From: an uncultured Flavobacteriales bacterium
Lineage (GTDB): Bacteria; Bacteroidota; Bacteroidia; Flavobacteriales_E; Vicingaceae
Direction of reading: 5' to 3'
Length of the DNA stretch: 64,000 nt
Assembly (NCBI GenBank): GCA_913056345.1
Contig: CAJXMH010000011.1
Span: forward strand, 1 to 64,000
Of this stretch, positions 27,602-34,352 are shown in pieces (position 1 is the stretch's first letter; the number at the start of each line of letters is the position of its first letter). The position numbers were made by a program, and so were the translations under genes. The notes beneath the pieces are model-generated. The model was given only the letters and a program-made list of their open reading frames with translations. It had not been told where the DNA came from and did not search any database.

Positions 27602-28789
27602 TTACTCAAGAATTTCGGTAACCTGACCTGCTCCAACAGTTCTGCCACCTTCACGGATCGCAAACTGTAAACCTACGTTCAATGCAACCTTGTTGATCAA
27701 ATCAACAGTAATGGTTACGTTGTCACCAGGCATTACCATTTCTCTACCTTCCTCTAACAAAATCTCTCCCGTTACGTCAGTAGTTCTTAAGTAAAATTGT
27801 GGTCTGTATCTATTTTGGAATGGAGTATGACGTCCACCTTCTTCTTTTTTCAAGATATACACCTCAGCTTTGAACTTAGTGTGAGGAGTGATTGATCCAG
27901 GCTTGGCAATTACCATTCCTCTAGCAATATCTTTTTTCTCAATACCTCTTAAAAGAAGACCAACATTGTCTCCTGCTTCTCCTCTGTCAAGAATTTTTCT
28001 AAACATCTCAACACCGGTTACAGTGGTTTTTCTACCATCTGCACCCATACCGTTCAATTCCACTTCTTCACCAGAGTTAACTACTCCTGTTTCAATTCTA
28101 CCGGTAGCAACTGTACCACGACCTGTAATAGAGAAAACATCCTCAACAGGCATTAAGAAATCCTTATCAGTATCTCTAGGTGGAATTGGAATAAACTCAT
28201 CAACTGCATTCATCAATTCCATTACTTTTTCTTCCCATTCAGCTTCTCCGTTAAGAGCACCTAAGGCAGAACCAGTAACAATTGGAGTATTATCACCATC
28301 AAACTCGTAAAAGCTCAACAACTCTCTAATTTCCATTTCCACTAACTCTAAAAGCTCTTCATCATCGACCATATCGGCTTTGTTCATGAAAACTACAATT
28401 TTAGGCACACCTACCTGACGTGCTAAAAGGATATGCTCTCGTGTTTGAGGCATCGGCCCATCAGTAGATGCTACTACTAAGATCGCACCATCCATTTGCG
28501 CTGCTCCTGTTACCATGTTCTTTACGTAATCCGCGTGACCAGGACAGTCAACGTGAGCGTAATGTCTATTCTCTGTAGAGTACTCTACGTGAGAAGAGTT
28601 AATGGTAATACCTCTTTCTTTCTCTTCAGGGGCATTATCAATTTTATCAAAATCTTGTTTTTCTGAAAATCCTTTCTTTGCTAGTACAGCAGTAATAGCA
28701 GCAGTTAAGGTAGTTTTTCCGTGGTCAACGTGACCGATGGTACCAATATTTAAGTGTGGTTTAGACCGGTCAAAGTTCTCTTTAGCCAT
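27602..28789 (-). CDS. tuf: Elongation factor Tu
   Basis: A 395-residue GTPase that delivers aminoacyl-tRNA to the ribosome. The G-motifs are intact: [10 protein letters not shown] (P-loop), ERGITI (switch I), DCPGHADY (switch II) and NKADM. Domains 2 and 3 follow ([32 protein letters not shown]). It sits between tRNA-Thr(GGT) and tRNA-Trp, so it is probably made from a transcript that also contains tRNAs. No separate -7 element is seen in the 58-base gap upstream. Confidence 0.98.
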   Translation of the reverse strand: MAKENFDRSKPHLNIGTIGHVDHGKTTLTAAITAVLAKKGFSEKQDFDKIDNAPEEKERGITINSSHVEYSTENRHYAHVDCPGHADYVKNMVTGAAQMDGAILVVASTDGPMPQTREHILLARQVGVPKIVVFMNKADMVDDEELLELVEMEIRELLSFYEFDGDNTPIVTGSALGALNGEAEWEEKVMELMNAVDEFIPIPPRDTDKDFLMPVEDVFSITGRGTVATGRIETGVVNSGEEVELNGMGADGRKTTVTGVEMFRKILDRGEAGDNVGLLLRGIEKKDIARGMVIAKPGSITPHTKFKAEVYILKKEEGGRHTPFQNRYRPQFYLRTTDVTGEILLEEGREMVMPGDNVTITVDLINKVALNVGLQFAIREGGRTVGAGQVTEILE

Positions 28790-28847
28790 GACTTATTTGC
28801 TTTTGTTTAGGTTATTGAATTAATTAAATATGTTAACATTTATACAG

Positions 28848-28919
28848 AGCCAATGACGGGAATTGAACCCGTGACCTCTTCCTTACCAAGGAAACGCTCT
28901 ACCCCTGAGCTACATCGGC
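28848..28919 (-). tRNA. tRNA-Thr (anticodon GGT)
   Basis: A 72-base cloverleaf: acceptor GCCGATG/CATTGGC with discriminator T, D-arm GCTCAGGGGTAGAGC, anticodon loop TTGGTAA, T-arm with GGTTCAATTCC. It lies just upstream of tuf, and a truncated copy lies 5 bases upstream of it. Confidence 0.96.
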
Positions 28920-28924
28920 TTATC

Positions 28925-28960
28925 GCCAATTTCGCCGGACAAGGCCTGAGCTGCATCGGC
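28925..28960 (-). pseudogene. Miniature tRNA-Thr remnant
   Basis: The minus strand begins GCCGATGCAGCTCAGG, 14 of the first 15 bases identical to tRNA-Thr(GGT). It ends ATTGGC, the 3' acceptor strand of the same tRNA, and the GCCGAT/ATTGGC ends can pair. The middle (about 14 bases) has no anticodon or T-arm. It looks like a tandem tRNA copy that lost its interior. Confidence 0.6.
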
Positions 28961-28988
28961 ATTGAATACCTTTCGGCTTGAAAAAAAG

Positions 28989-29062
28989 AGCGGGAAACCG
29001 GATTCGAACCGGCGACCCTCAGCTTGGAAGGCTGATGCTCTAGCCAGCTGAGCTACTCCCGC
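28989..29062 (-). tRNA. tRNA-Gly (anticodon TCC)
   Basis: A 74-base cloverleaf: acceptor GCGGGAG/TTCCCGC with discriminator T, anticodon stem CAGCC/GGCTG-type pairing around loop CTTCCAA, T-arm CCGGTTCGAATCCGG. Third tRNA of the four-tRNA group upstream of tuf. Confidence 0.96.
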
Positions 29063-29076
29063 TTTTAATTCAATGG

Positions 29077-29158
29077 TGGGGAGAGCAGGATTCGAACCTA
29101 CGAAGGCGTAGCCAACAGATTTACAGTCTGTCCTCGTTGACCGCTTGAGTATCTCCCC
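29077..29158 (-). tRNA. tRNA-Tyr (anticodon GTA)
   Basis: An 82-base class II tRNA with a long variable arm. Acceptor GGGGAGA/TCTCCCC with discriminator A, anticodon loop CTGTAAA, T-arm AGGTTCGAATCCT. The next three bases (29076-29074) read CCA, so the mature 3' end is encoded. Confidence 0.96.
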
Positions 29159-29188
29159 TAAATATTCTTCAACAATTAAAGAACGTGA

Positions 29189-29262
29189 GCCGATGGAGGG
29201 ATTCGAACCCCCGACCCGCTGATTACAAATCAGCTGCTCTGGCCAACTGAGCTACATCGGCC
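29189..29262 (-). tRNA. tRNA-Thr (anticodon TGT)
   Basis: A 74-base cloverleaf: acceptor GCCGATG/CATCGGC with discriminator T, D-arm GCTCAGTTGGCCAGAGC, anticodon loop TTTGTAA, T-arm GGGGGTTCGAATCCCTC. It is the first tRNA of the cluster, preceded by a promoter element at 29311-29318. Confidence 0.96.
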
Positions 29263-29310
29263 TTAATTAACAAACCTTTCCCGTCGGCTTATAGCCTTGA
29301 AAAAGGTCTG

Positions 29311-29318
29311 CAAATTTA
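29311..29318 (-). promoter_or_regulatory. Predicted -7 element for the tRNA-tuf transcript
   Basis: TAAATTTG on the minus strand matches TAnnTTTG, about 48 bases upstream of tRNA-Thr(TGT). No TTTG at the expected -33 distance. The rest of the 147-base gap to hpf holds a weak inverted repeat (CAGATT...AATCTG) that may help end the hpf transcript. Confidence 0.5.
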
Positions 29319-29409
29319 TAAAAGATTTAAATTACTTTAAAGATATTCAGATTTTTTTTTGAGCAATCTGAAAATTAGGTCTACAAGCCCTGTAAAACAA
29401 GAGCTATCA

Positions 29410-29715
29410 TCAAACTCTTCGCACCTTCTCTTTGCGTTTTTTGGCCTGTCTGCGAAGTGCTTCTGTTACTTCATCGGTTGCCGCTTCGAAGTTTTTGGCA
29501 GTTTTCTTTGCAAAAAGGTCGTTTCCCGGAATGTATAAACGGATTTCTACTGTTTTATTCTCGGATTGATGATTGTTGTCAACTTTCAAATAAACATCTG
29601 CTTCAATAATTCGATCAAAAACCTGTGTTAACTTGTCAACTCTTCCTTGAATAAAATCAATTAGTTTTTGATCAGCGTCAAAATTTACTGAACGTGCGTT
29701 TAATTTAACATTCAT
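29410..29715 (-). CDS. hpf: Ribosome hibernation-promoting factor, short form
   Basis: A 101-residue protein of the HPF/RaiA family: KLNARSVNFDADQKLIDFIQ at the start, VDNNHQSENKTVEIRLY in the middle and a basic C-terminal helix (RRQAKKRKEKVRRV). The short form binds the 30S decoding centre and helps form inactive 100S ribosomes in slow growth. It lies 13 bases after xerC and is probably cotranscribed with it. Confidence 0.92.
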   Translation of the reverse strand: MNVKLNARSVNFDADQKLIDFIQGRVDKLTQVFDRIIEADVYLKVDNNHQSENKTVEIRLYIPGNDLFAKKTAKNFEAATDEVTEALRRQAKKRKEKVRRV

Positions 29716-29728
29716 AGTTCGTTAAGAT

Positions 29729-30604
29729 TTAGGCTCTGGGATGAGCTTGATTGTAAATATTTTTTAGTTTTTCAATTGAGTTATGCGTGTATACTTGGGT
29801 AGCAGATAAATTAGCATGGCCCAAAAGCTCTTTAATCGCGTTTAGATCAGCCCCGTTGTTTAACATATGGGTTGCAAAAGTATGTCGCAATACATGTGGA
29901 CTTTTCTTTGACAAAGAACTCACTTGACCAAGGTAATGATTAACCTTTCTGTAGACAAATTTTGGATAAAGGTTTTTGCCTTTATCGGTAACAAAAAGAT
30001 AGGGACTATCGCAAAATGCCTGCTTCAACTCAATGTAGTTGATCAATCCTTTTAGAGTAGCCAAAGGAATAGGAATTATTCGTTGTTTGTTACGTTTACC
30101 TAATACCTTTATTTGAGCCTGAGCTTGATTCAGATCTACCTCCTTCAAGTTGATGAGTTCGCTTAATCGAACTCCAGAAGAATAAAACAAATCAAGCATG
30201 AGACGATCTCTTTGCCCTACAAAATCTGCTGTAAACTCCAATTCGTCAAAAATATTCTTGATTTCAGTCTCTTTGAGGTAAATAGGCAATGGTTTATCTA
30301 CCTTGGGGCTAATCAACTTGGCTGTCGGATTTACTGATAACTTGCCTTTCTTACGAAGGAAATTATAATAGGATTTTAATGAAGAAATTTTACGGTTAAC
30401 TGACTTGGGTTTTAAGCCCTCTTCCATAAGGGAAACTACCCATGACCGAAGCATTTGAGCACTAGCGCTGGTAAGTCCTTGTACCCCATATTCTTGGTTC
30501 AGATAATGAGATGCATTTTCTAGATCAGCTTGATAAGCAGTAAGTGTGTGGGTTGAAAAGCGCTTTTCTTTTTGCAGGTAAAGTATGAAGTCAGTTATAG
30601 GCAT
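29729..30604 (-). CDS. xerC: Tyrosine recombinase XerC/XerD-type
   Basis: A 291-residue site-specific recombinase. The start is placed at the ATG at 30602-30604, giving MPITDFILYLQKEKRFS; an ATG at 30625 lies inside the rpsU terminator hairpin and is unlikely. An N-terminal SAM-like core-binding domain (about 1-85) precedes the catalytic domain, with Arg in YSSGVRLSELINL, Lys in VLGKRNKQRIIPI, His-x-x-Arg in HVLRHTFATHML, the LGHANLS motif and the Tyr nucleophile in TQVYTHNS. It probably resolves chromosome dimers with a partner Xer protein. Its place between rpsU and hpf is the usual one in Flavobacteriia, so it is unlikely to be an integrase of a mobile element. Confidence 0.9.
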   Translation of the reverse strand: MPITDFILYLQKEKRFSTHTLTAYQADLENASHYLNQEYGVQGLTSASAQMLRSWVVSLMEEGLKPKSVNRKISSLKSYYNFLRKKGKLSVNPTAKLISPKVDKPLPIYLKETEIKNIFDELEFTADFVGQRDRLMLDLFYSSGVRLSELINLKEVDLNQAQAQIKVLGKRNKQRIIPIPLATLKGLINYIELKQAFCDSPYLFVTDKGKNLYPKFVYRKVNHYLGQVSSLSKKSPHVLRHTFATHMLNNGADLNAIKELLGHANLSATQVYTHNSIEKLKNIYNQAHPRA

Positions 30605-30654
30605 AAAAAAACCACTTTTGTTCATGCAAGTTAAGCAATGAAACTCAAAGTGGT
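30605..30654 (-). terminator. rpsU terminator abutting the xerC start codon
   Basis: On the minus strand ACCACTTT (30654-30647) pairs with AAAGTGGT (30618-30611); inner bases GTTTCAT and ATGAAC add a second stem. A T run follows and runs directly into the xerC ATG. Ends most rpsU transcripts, with read-through feeding xerC-hpf. Confidence 0.75.
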
Positions 30655-30678
30655 CGTATTGTATAAGAAGAATTAACG

Positions 30679-30873
30679 TTAAGCTTCTTCTTCTCTTTGC
30701 ATTTTCTCTTTGTAGATAGCTCTCTTAATTTCTTCTCTTCTTTCTACTGAAGGCTTTGTAAAATGTTGACGGTTTCTCAACTCTTTCACTGTTCCTGTGC
30801 GCTCGTATTTCTTCTTGAACTTTTTAAGCGCTCTCTCTATATTTTCGCCTTCTTTAACTGGTACGATTAACAT
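30679..30873 (-). CDS. rpsU: 30S ribosomal protein S21
   Basis: A 64-residue basic protein (MLIVPVKEGENIERALKKF at the N-terminus, then REEIKRAIYKEKMQREEEA). It sits at the 3' end of 16S rRNA near the anti-Shine-Dalgarno sequence; in this phylum bS21 is reported to help hide it. It has its own promoter (30897-30926) and a leader of about 15 bases with no AGGAGG-like sequence before the ATG. The gene is followed by a terminator. Confidence 0.96.
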   Translation of the reverse strand: MLIVPVKEGENIERALKKFKKKYERTGTVKELRNRQHFTKPSVERREEIKRAIYKEKMQREEEA

Positions 30874-30896
30874 GTATTTTCTTTTTTATTGGGGTG

Positions 30897-30926
30897 CAAA
30901 AATAAACATCTTCTCTAAAATAGCAA
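30897..30926 (-). promoter_or_regulatory. Predicted rpsU promoter
   Basis: Minus strand: TTG (30926-30924), 19 bases, then TATTTTTG (30904-30897), an exact TAnnTTTG match followed by CACC. It starts 2 bases upstream of the acyl-CoA dehydrogenase stop codon. Confidence 0.65.
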
Positions 30927-30927
30927 C

Positions 30928-32067
30928 CTATTTTATAATTTCTCTTGAAATCACTAATTTCTGTATCTCAGAAGTCCCCTCTCCAATGGTACATAGTTTG
31001 GAATCTCTGTAAAACTTCTCTACGGGAAACTCCTTTGTATATCCATAACCACCAAAAATTTGAACCGCTTCAGTGGATGCTTTAACTGCTACTTCAGAAG
31101 CGTAATATTTAGCAAAAGCAGACTCTTTGGTCATCTTTTTTCCTTTGTTTTTCAAATCAGCTGCTTGGTGTGTCAACAATTCGGACGCTTCAATTTCAGT
31201 GGCCATATCTGCAAGCTTAAAGCTAATAGCTTGAAAGTTGGCAATTGGCTGTCCAAACTGCTCGCGCTCTTTCGCGTACTTTTTAGATGCATCAAAAGCT
31301 CCCTTTGCAATCCCAATCGACAATGCGGCAATTGAAATACGACCTCCGTCCAAAATCTTCATAGCTTGTTGAAATCCTTCTCCTACTTCGCCAAGTATCA
31401 TGCTTTCGTGAACTCGGCAGTTGTCAAAAATAACCTCTGCTGTTTCTGAAGATCGCATTCCTAACTTATCTTCTTTCTTTCCTGCTTTCAAGCCAGGATT
31501 ATCACGATCGATCACGAAAGCAGTCATACCGTGCGAATCTAAAAGATCACCTGTTCTCACAATGGCAACAACCACATCTGAAGAAATACCATGTGTAATC
31601 CAACATTTAGTACCATTCAATACCCAATGATCTCCATCTTTAGTGGCAGTGCACTTCATGCGCATGGCATCAGATCCCGTATTTGGTTCTGTAAGTGCCC
31701 AAGCACCAATAAACTCAGCTGATGCTAATTTGGGTAAATATTTCTGCTTTTGCTCTTCATTTCCGAAAGTTAAAATATGGTTGGTACACAATGAGTTGTG
31801 AGCTGCCATTGACAAACCAACAGAACCACAAACCCTCGATAATTCAACTATGGCAGTAATGTACTCATGGTAACCAAAGCCTGAGCCATTGTACTCTTGC
31901 GGCACTAGAACGCCCATCAAACCTAATTCTCCAAGTTTTTTAAATAAATCAACAGGAAATTCCTGAGATTCATCCCATTTCATCAAGTTTGGTTTAATTT
32001 CTTTTTCTGCAAAGTCTTGCACCATTTTGGCAATCATTTGCTGATTCTCACTTTCGTTAAATTCCAT
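30928..32067 (-). CDS. Acyl-CoA dehydrogenase
   Basis: A 379-residue flavoenzyme of full family length that oxidises acyl-CoA to the 2-enoyl-CoA, passing electrons to electron-transfer flavoprotein. It has the two family signatures: GAWALTEPNTGSDAMRM (FAD/substrate region) and QIFGGYGYTKEFPVEKFYRD. The catalytic base is the Glu in TIGEGTSEIQ near the C-terminus, as in short- and medium-chain enzymes. Chain length or branched-chain preference cannot be read directly. It is a single gene with its own -7 element at 32089-32096. Confidence 0.93.
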   Translation of the reverse strand: MEFNESENQQMIAKMVQDFAEKEIKPNLMKWDESQEFPVDLFKKLGELGLMGVLVPQEYNGSGFGYHEYITAIVELSRVCGSVGLSMAAHNSLCTNHILTFGNEEQKQKYLPKLASAEFIGAWALTEPNTGSDAMRMKCTATKDGDHWVLNGTKCWITHGISSDVVVAIVRTGDLLDSHGMTAFVIDRDNPGLKAGKKEDKLGMRSSETAEVIFDNCRVHESMILGEVGEGFQQAMKILDGGRISIAALSIGIAKGAFDASKKYAKEREQFGQPIANFQAISFKLADMATEIEASELLTHQAADLKNKGKKMTKESAFAKYYASEVAVKASTEAVQIFGGYGYTKEFPVEKFYRDSKLCTIGEGTSEIQKLVISREIIK

Positions 32068-32088
32068 GGTTGTTTTATTTAAGGCTCA

Positions 32089-32096
32089 CAAAAATA
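32089..32096 (-). promoter_or_regulatory. Predicted -7 element for the acyl-CoA dehydrogenase gene
   Basis: TATTTTTG on the minus strand, an exact TAnnTTTG, 21 bases before the ATG at 32067. Confidence 0.5.
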
Positions 32097-32146
32097 CAAT
32101 TAGCGAGCAGATTTGTTGTCATTGCAAGTATAATTTAAACTAGAAG

Positions 32147-32671
32147 TTAATAACTCACTAAGCTATCAATGTTTTGCGAATAGGTCTTCAAATGCTCCTC
32201 TCCATTCAAAAAACTCAAATTCACTAAAAAAGAAAAGCCACAAACTTCAGCCCCTTGTTGCGTTGCAATGTGCGCAGCGGCAGCGGCGGTTCCACCTGTT
32301 GCCAGCAGGTCGTCATGAATAAGTATTTTACTTCCTTCTTTGATCGCGTCCTCATGAACTTCAATTTCTGCTGAACCATATTCAAGATCGTATCGATGTG
32401 AAACGGTTTTATACGGTAGCTTACCTTTTTTTCGCACAGGGATAAAAGGAATATTTAAAGCTTGGGCTACGAGCAGACCCCAAAAAAAACCCCTGCTTTC
32501 TATTCCCATAACAGCATCGGGTTTTAAACTTTTTGCATGCTTAGCAAACTCTTGAGTAATCAAGCGGCAGAGCTCGGGTTGTTCTAAAATCGGGGTAATA
32601 TCCTTAAAAACAATTCCTTTTTTTGGAAAGTCAGGAACATCACGAATAACTTTTTTGATCTTCTCCTCCAT
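32147..32671 (-). CDS. apt: Adenine phosphoribosyltransferase
   Basis: A 174-residue cytoplasmic enzyme that joins adenine and PRPP to AMP (purine salvage). Visible features are VPDFPKKGIVFKDITPIL near the N-terminus, VMGIESRGFFWG, and the PRPP-binding loop KILIHDDLLATGGTAAAAA at about 120-138. Length and motifs are normal. A -7 element lies 44 bases upstream, within the stop codon of the preceding gene. Confidence 0.95.
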   Translation of the reverse strand: MEEKIKKVIRDVPDFPKKGIVFKDITPILEQPELCRLITQEFAKHAKSLKPDAVMGIESRGFFWGLLVAQALNIPFIPVRKKGKLPYKTVSHRYDLEYGSAEIEVHEDAIKEGSKILIHDDLLATGGTAAAAAHIATQQGAEVCGFSFLVNLSFLNGEEHLKTYSQNIDSLVSY

Positions 32672-32714
32672 GCTTTATGTTTTTACTAACGCTTAAAATC
32701 GAAAATTACCAAGA

Positions 32715-32722
32715 CAAAATTA
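32715..32722 (-). promoter_or_regulatory. Predicted -7 element for apt
   Basis: TAATTTTG on the minus strand, an exact TAnnTTTG, overlapping the stop codon of the HhH protein gene. No clear -33 element. Confidence 0.4.
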
Positions 32723-33679
32723 CTCAAAGCTGATATAGGGAATTAGCTTATTTAGGAGTGAATCGGTCATGAGAACAGAGCGCCTCAAATCATTTTTATT
32801 TTCGAATTTACCATGCTTTGCTCGTATCTTAACCAACGAATTAGCGAGATTCCAGTCGATGTAAGGGTGGTTTTTGAGCTCCGCAGCAGCTTGTTGATTG
32901 ACTCTGATCTTGTCGATTGGAATTCTTGAAATAACAAGCTGGCTATCTATAGCCTGCAATAAACTGTCGCTGAATCCCCATATTTCAGTTAATTGGTTTT
33001 TACTGTGATAACCTCCCAACTCCTTTCTATAGGACACCATTTTTCCACTAAAGTATGGCCCTATGCCATAGATGGTTTTAAAAGTTGCGCTATCGGCTAA
33101 ATTAATATCAACTATTGGTCTTACATATTTTTTGAAATTTGTTCTTTTCAGGTCTGTGGTCTTCCTTGAGTACTCAGTTTGGCTCTTAAAGCGCTGTGCA
33201 GTATCTTTCTTAAAGGGTTGTTCAGCAATATTGATGTATGGCTCTAAACGTTGATACATTACCTCAGAAATAGTGTACATCTTTTGAACATCCTCTTTAT
33301 TTCTAAATCGGCCACCTTTAGCTTCATACTTTTTGATAACGGCTGCCTGTTTTGCAGACAAACCAAGGCGCTGCCATAACTCTACACTTAAATCATTTGG
33401 ATCAAAAGGGAATAAGGAATCCTTTTGATTTTGCTTTTTAATCGAACTTCCTATATCCACACGATCGCTTGATTTATATGATTGAGCATTTTGAGCAGAA
33501 TCAAGCTTTAATGAGGCATAAATTTGTTCTAGATTGCTTTCGGTTTCAGGAAATTGGTATGGTGAGTAAGTGAGGTATAGGTTCCATCCGATTAAAGCAA
33601 CTATAATGAGCAGCAGGCTTAAGATTCCTCTTCGCTCTGTTCTATTAAAGTAGAAAAAGTCTTTAAAGTCTTGATTCAA
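32720..33679 (-). CDS. ComEA-like helix-hairpin-helix protein, membrane-anchored
   Basis: A 319-residue protein. An N-terminal transmembrane helix (ILSLLLIIVALIGWNLYLTY, about 19-38) precedes a long linker and three helix-hairpin-helix units: around residues 95-150 (LGLSAKQAAVIKKYEAKGG), 190-250 (IYGIGPYFSGKMVSYRKELG) and 262-319 (HPYIDWNLANSLVKIRAKHG). HhH units of this kind bind DNA without sequence preference, and the layout resembles ComEA, the periplasmic DNA receptor of natural transformation. A DNA-uptake role is therefore possible but not shown; no other competence gene is nearby. It follows a lipoprotein gene by 7 bases. Confidence 0.75.
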   Translation of the reverse strand: MNQDFKDFFYFNRTERRGILSLLLIIVALIGWNLYLTYSPYQFPETESNLEQIYASLKLDSAQNAQSYKSSDRVDIGSSIKKQNQKDSLFPFDPNDLSVELWQRLGLSAKQAAVIKKYEAKGGRFRNKEDVQKMYTISEVMYQRLEPYINIAEQPFKKDTAQRFKSQTEYSRKTTDLKRTNFKKYVRPIVDINLADSATFKTIYGIGPYFSGKMVSYRKELGGYHSKNQLTEIWGFSDSLLQAIDSQLVISRIPIDKIRVNQQAAAELKNHPYIDWNLANSLVKIRAKHGKFENKNDLRRSVLMTDSLLNKLIPYISFE

Positions 33680-33686
33680 TTTCTTT

Positions 33687-34352
33687 TCAATTAACCCAAA
33701 GTGATGCTTCTTCTTGTTCTGTGCAACCTTCTAAGCGCTTAAATACATTTTGATAGGCCGAATCTTCAATATTCGAGGCCTCAATTGATCTCAAAAGATC
33801 TTGCCGCCCCACTCCATAGTTGATCCATGTATTTGTTCCATTGGTTTTGGGATTTGGAACCTCAAGATAAAGTGTATCAAATATGCCCTTAGCCGCCTGA
33901 ACATTGTAATACTCTTTACCATTATATGAAAGTTGGACAAACAATGTATCTTGAGGTCCTAAAACTCTATTTCCGGTCTGCGTTAAAACTAAGGTTGAGA
34001 AATTTTGCGCATACAAAGTTAGTTCATGATCTTCTTGAAGGTCTAAATCTTCCACTAGGGCATTTACCCCATCAGATCCGATTTGAATTAAATCCGCATT
34101 TCCTTTATCACTTTCTTCCAGTTCATAGGAAAATTGAAAATAGCCATTTTGATCTGTAACAGAACTCGCTAATATTATTGGCTCGCTAAAGCTTCTGGAG
34201 GAGGGGTTTACCTTAAAGGCAATTTCTACACCTTGAGCAGGAGCTTTGGAACAATCTGAATAAACTTGGCCTGATACCTCACTGATCACCGTTTCATCTT
34301 CACAGCCAAAGCATGCACTGCACAAAAAACTTAAAACCAATAGTCTTCTCAA
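33687..34352 (-). CDS. Putative lipoprotein with carboxypeptidase-regulatory-like domain
   Basis: A 221-residue protein with signal LVLSFLCSACFGC (probable lipid cysteine at residue 17), then SGQVYSDCSKAPAQGVEIAF and TDQNGYFQFSYE, the opening strands of a carboxypeptidase D regulatory-like beta-sandwich. The rest is not recognised. The start codon is TTG (34350-34352), directly after the TAG of the symporter gene, so translation is probably coupled. It may help anchor or modulate the symporter's periplasmic part, but this is a guess from adjacency. Confidence 0.7.
   Translation of the reverse strand: MRRLLVLSFLCSACFGCEDETVISEVSGQVYSDCSKAPAQGVEIAFKVNPSSRSFSEPIILASSVTDQNGYFQFSYELEESDKGNADLIQIGSDGVNALVEDLDLQEDHELTLYAQNFSTLVLTQTGNRVLGPQDTLFVQLSYNGKEYYNVQAAKGIFDTLYLEVPNPKTNGTNTWINYGVGRQDLLRSIEASNIEDSAYQNVFKRLEGCTEQEEASLWVN

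Noticed and set aside
27888-28310. A 140-codon open frame antisense to tuf
   Set aside because: Low-complexity Ser/Pro product, typical shadow of a highly expressed gene.
29729-30604. xerC as the integrase of a mobile element next to a tRNA cluster
   Set aside because: A tyrosine recombinase close to tRNA genes suggests an island, but the rpsU-xerC-hpf order is a normal core arrangement, and no attachment repeats, phage or conjugation genes are seen.
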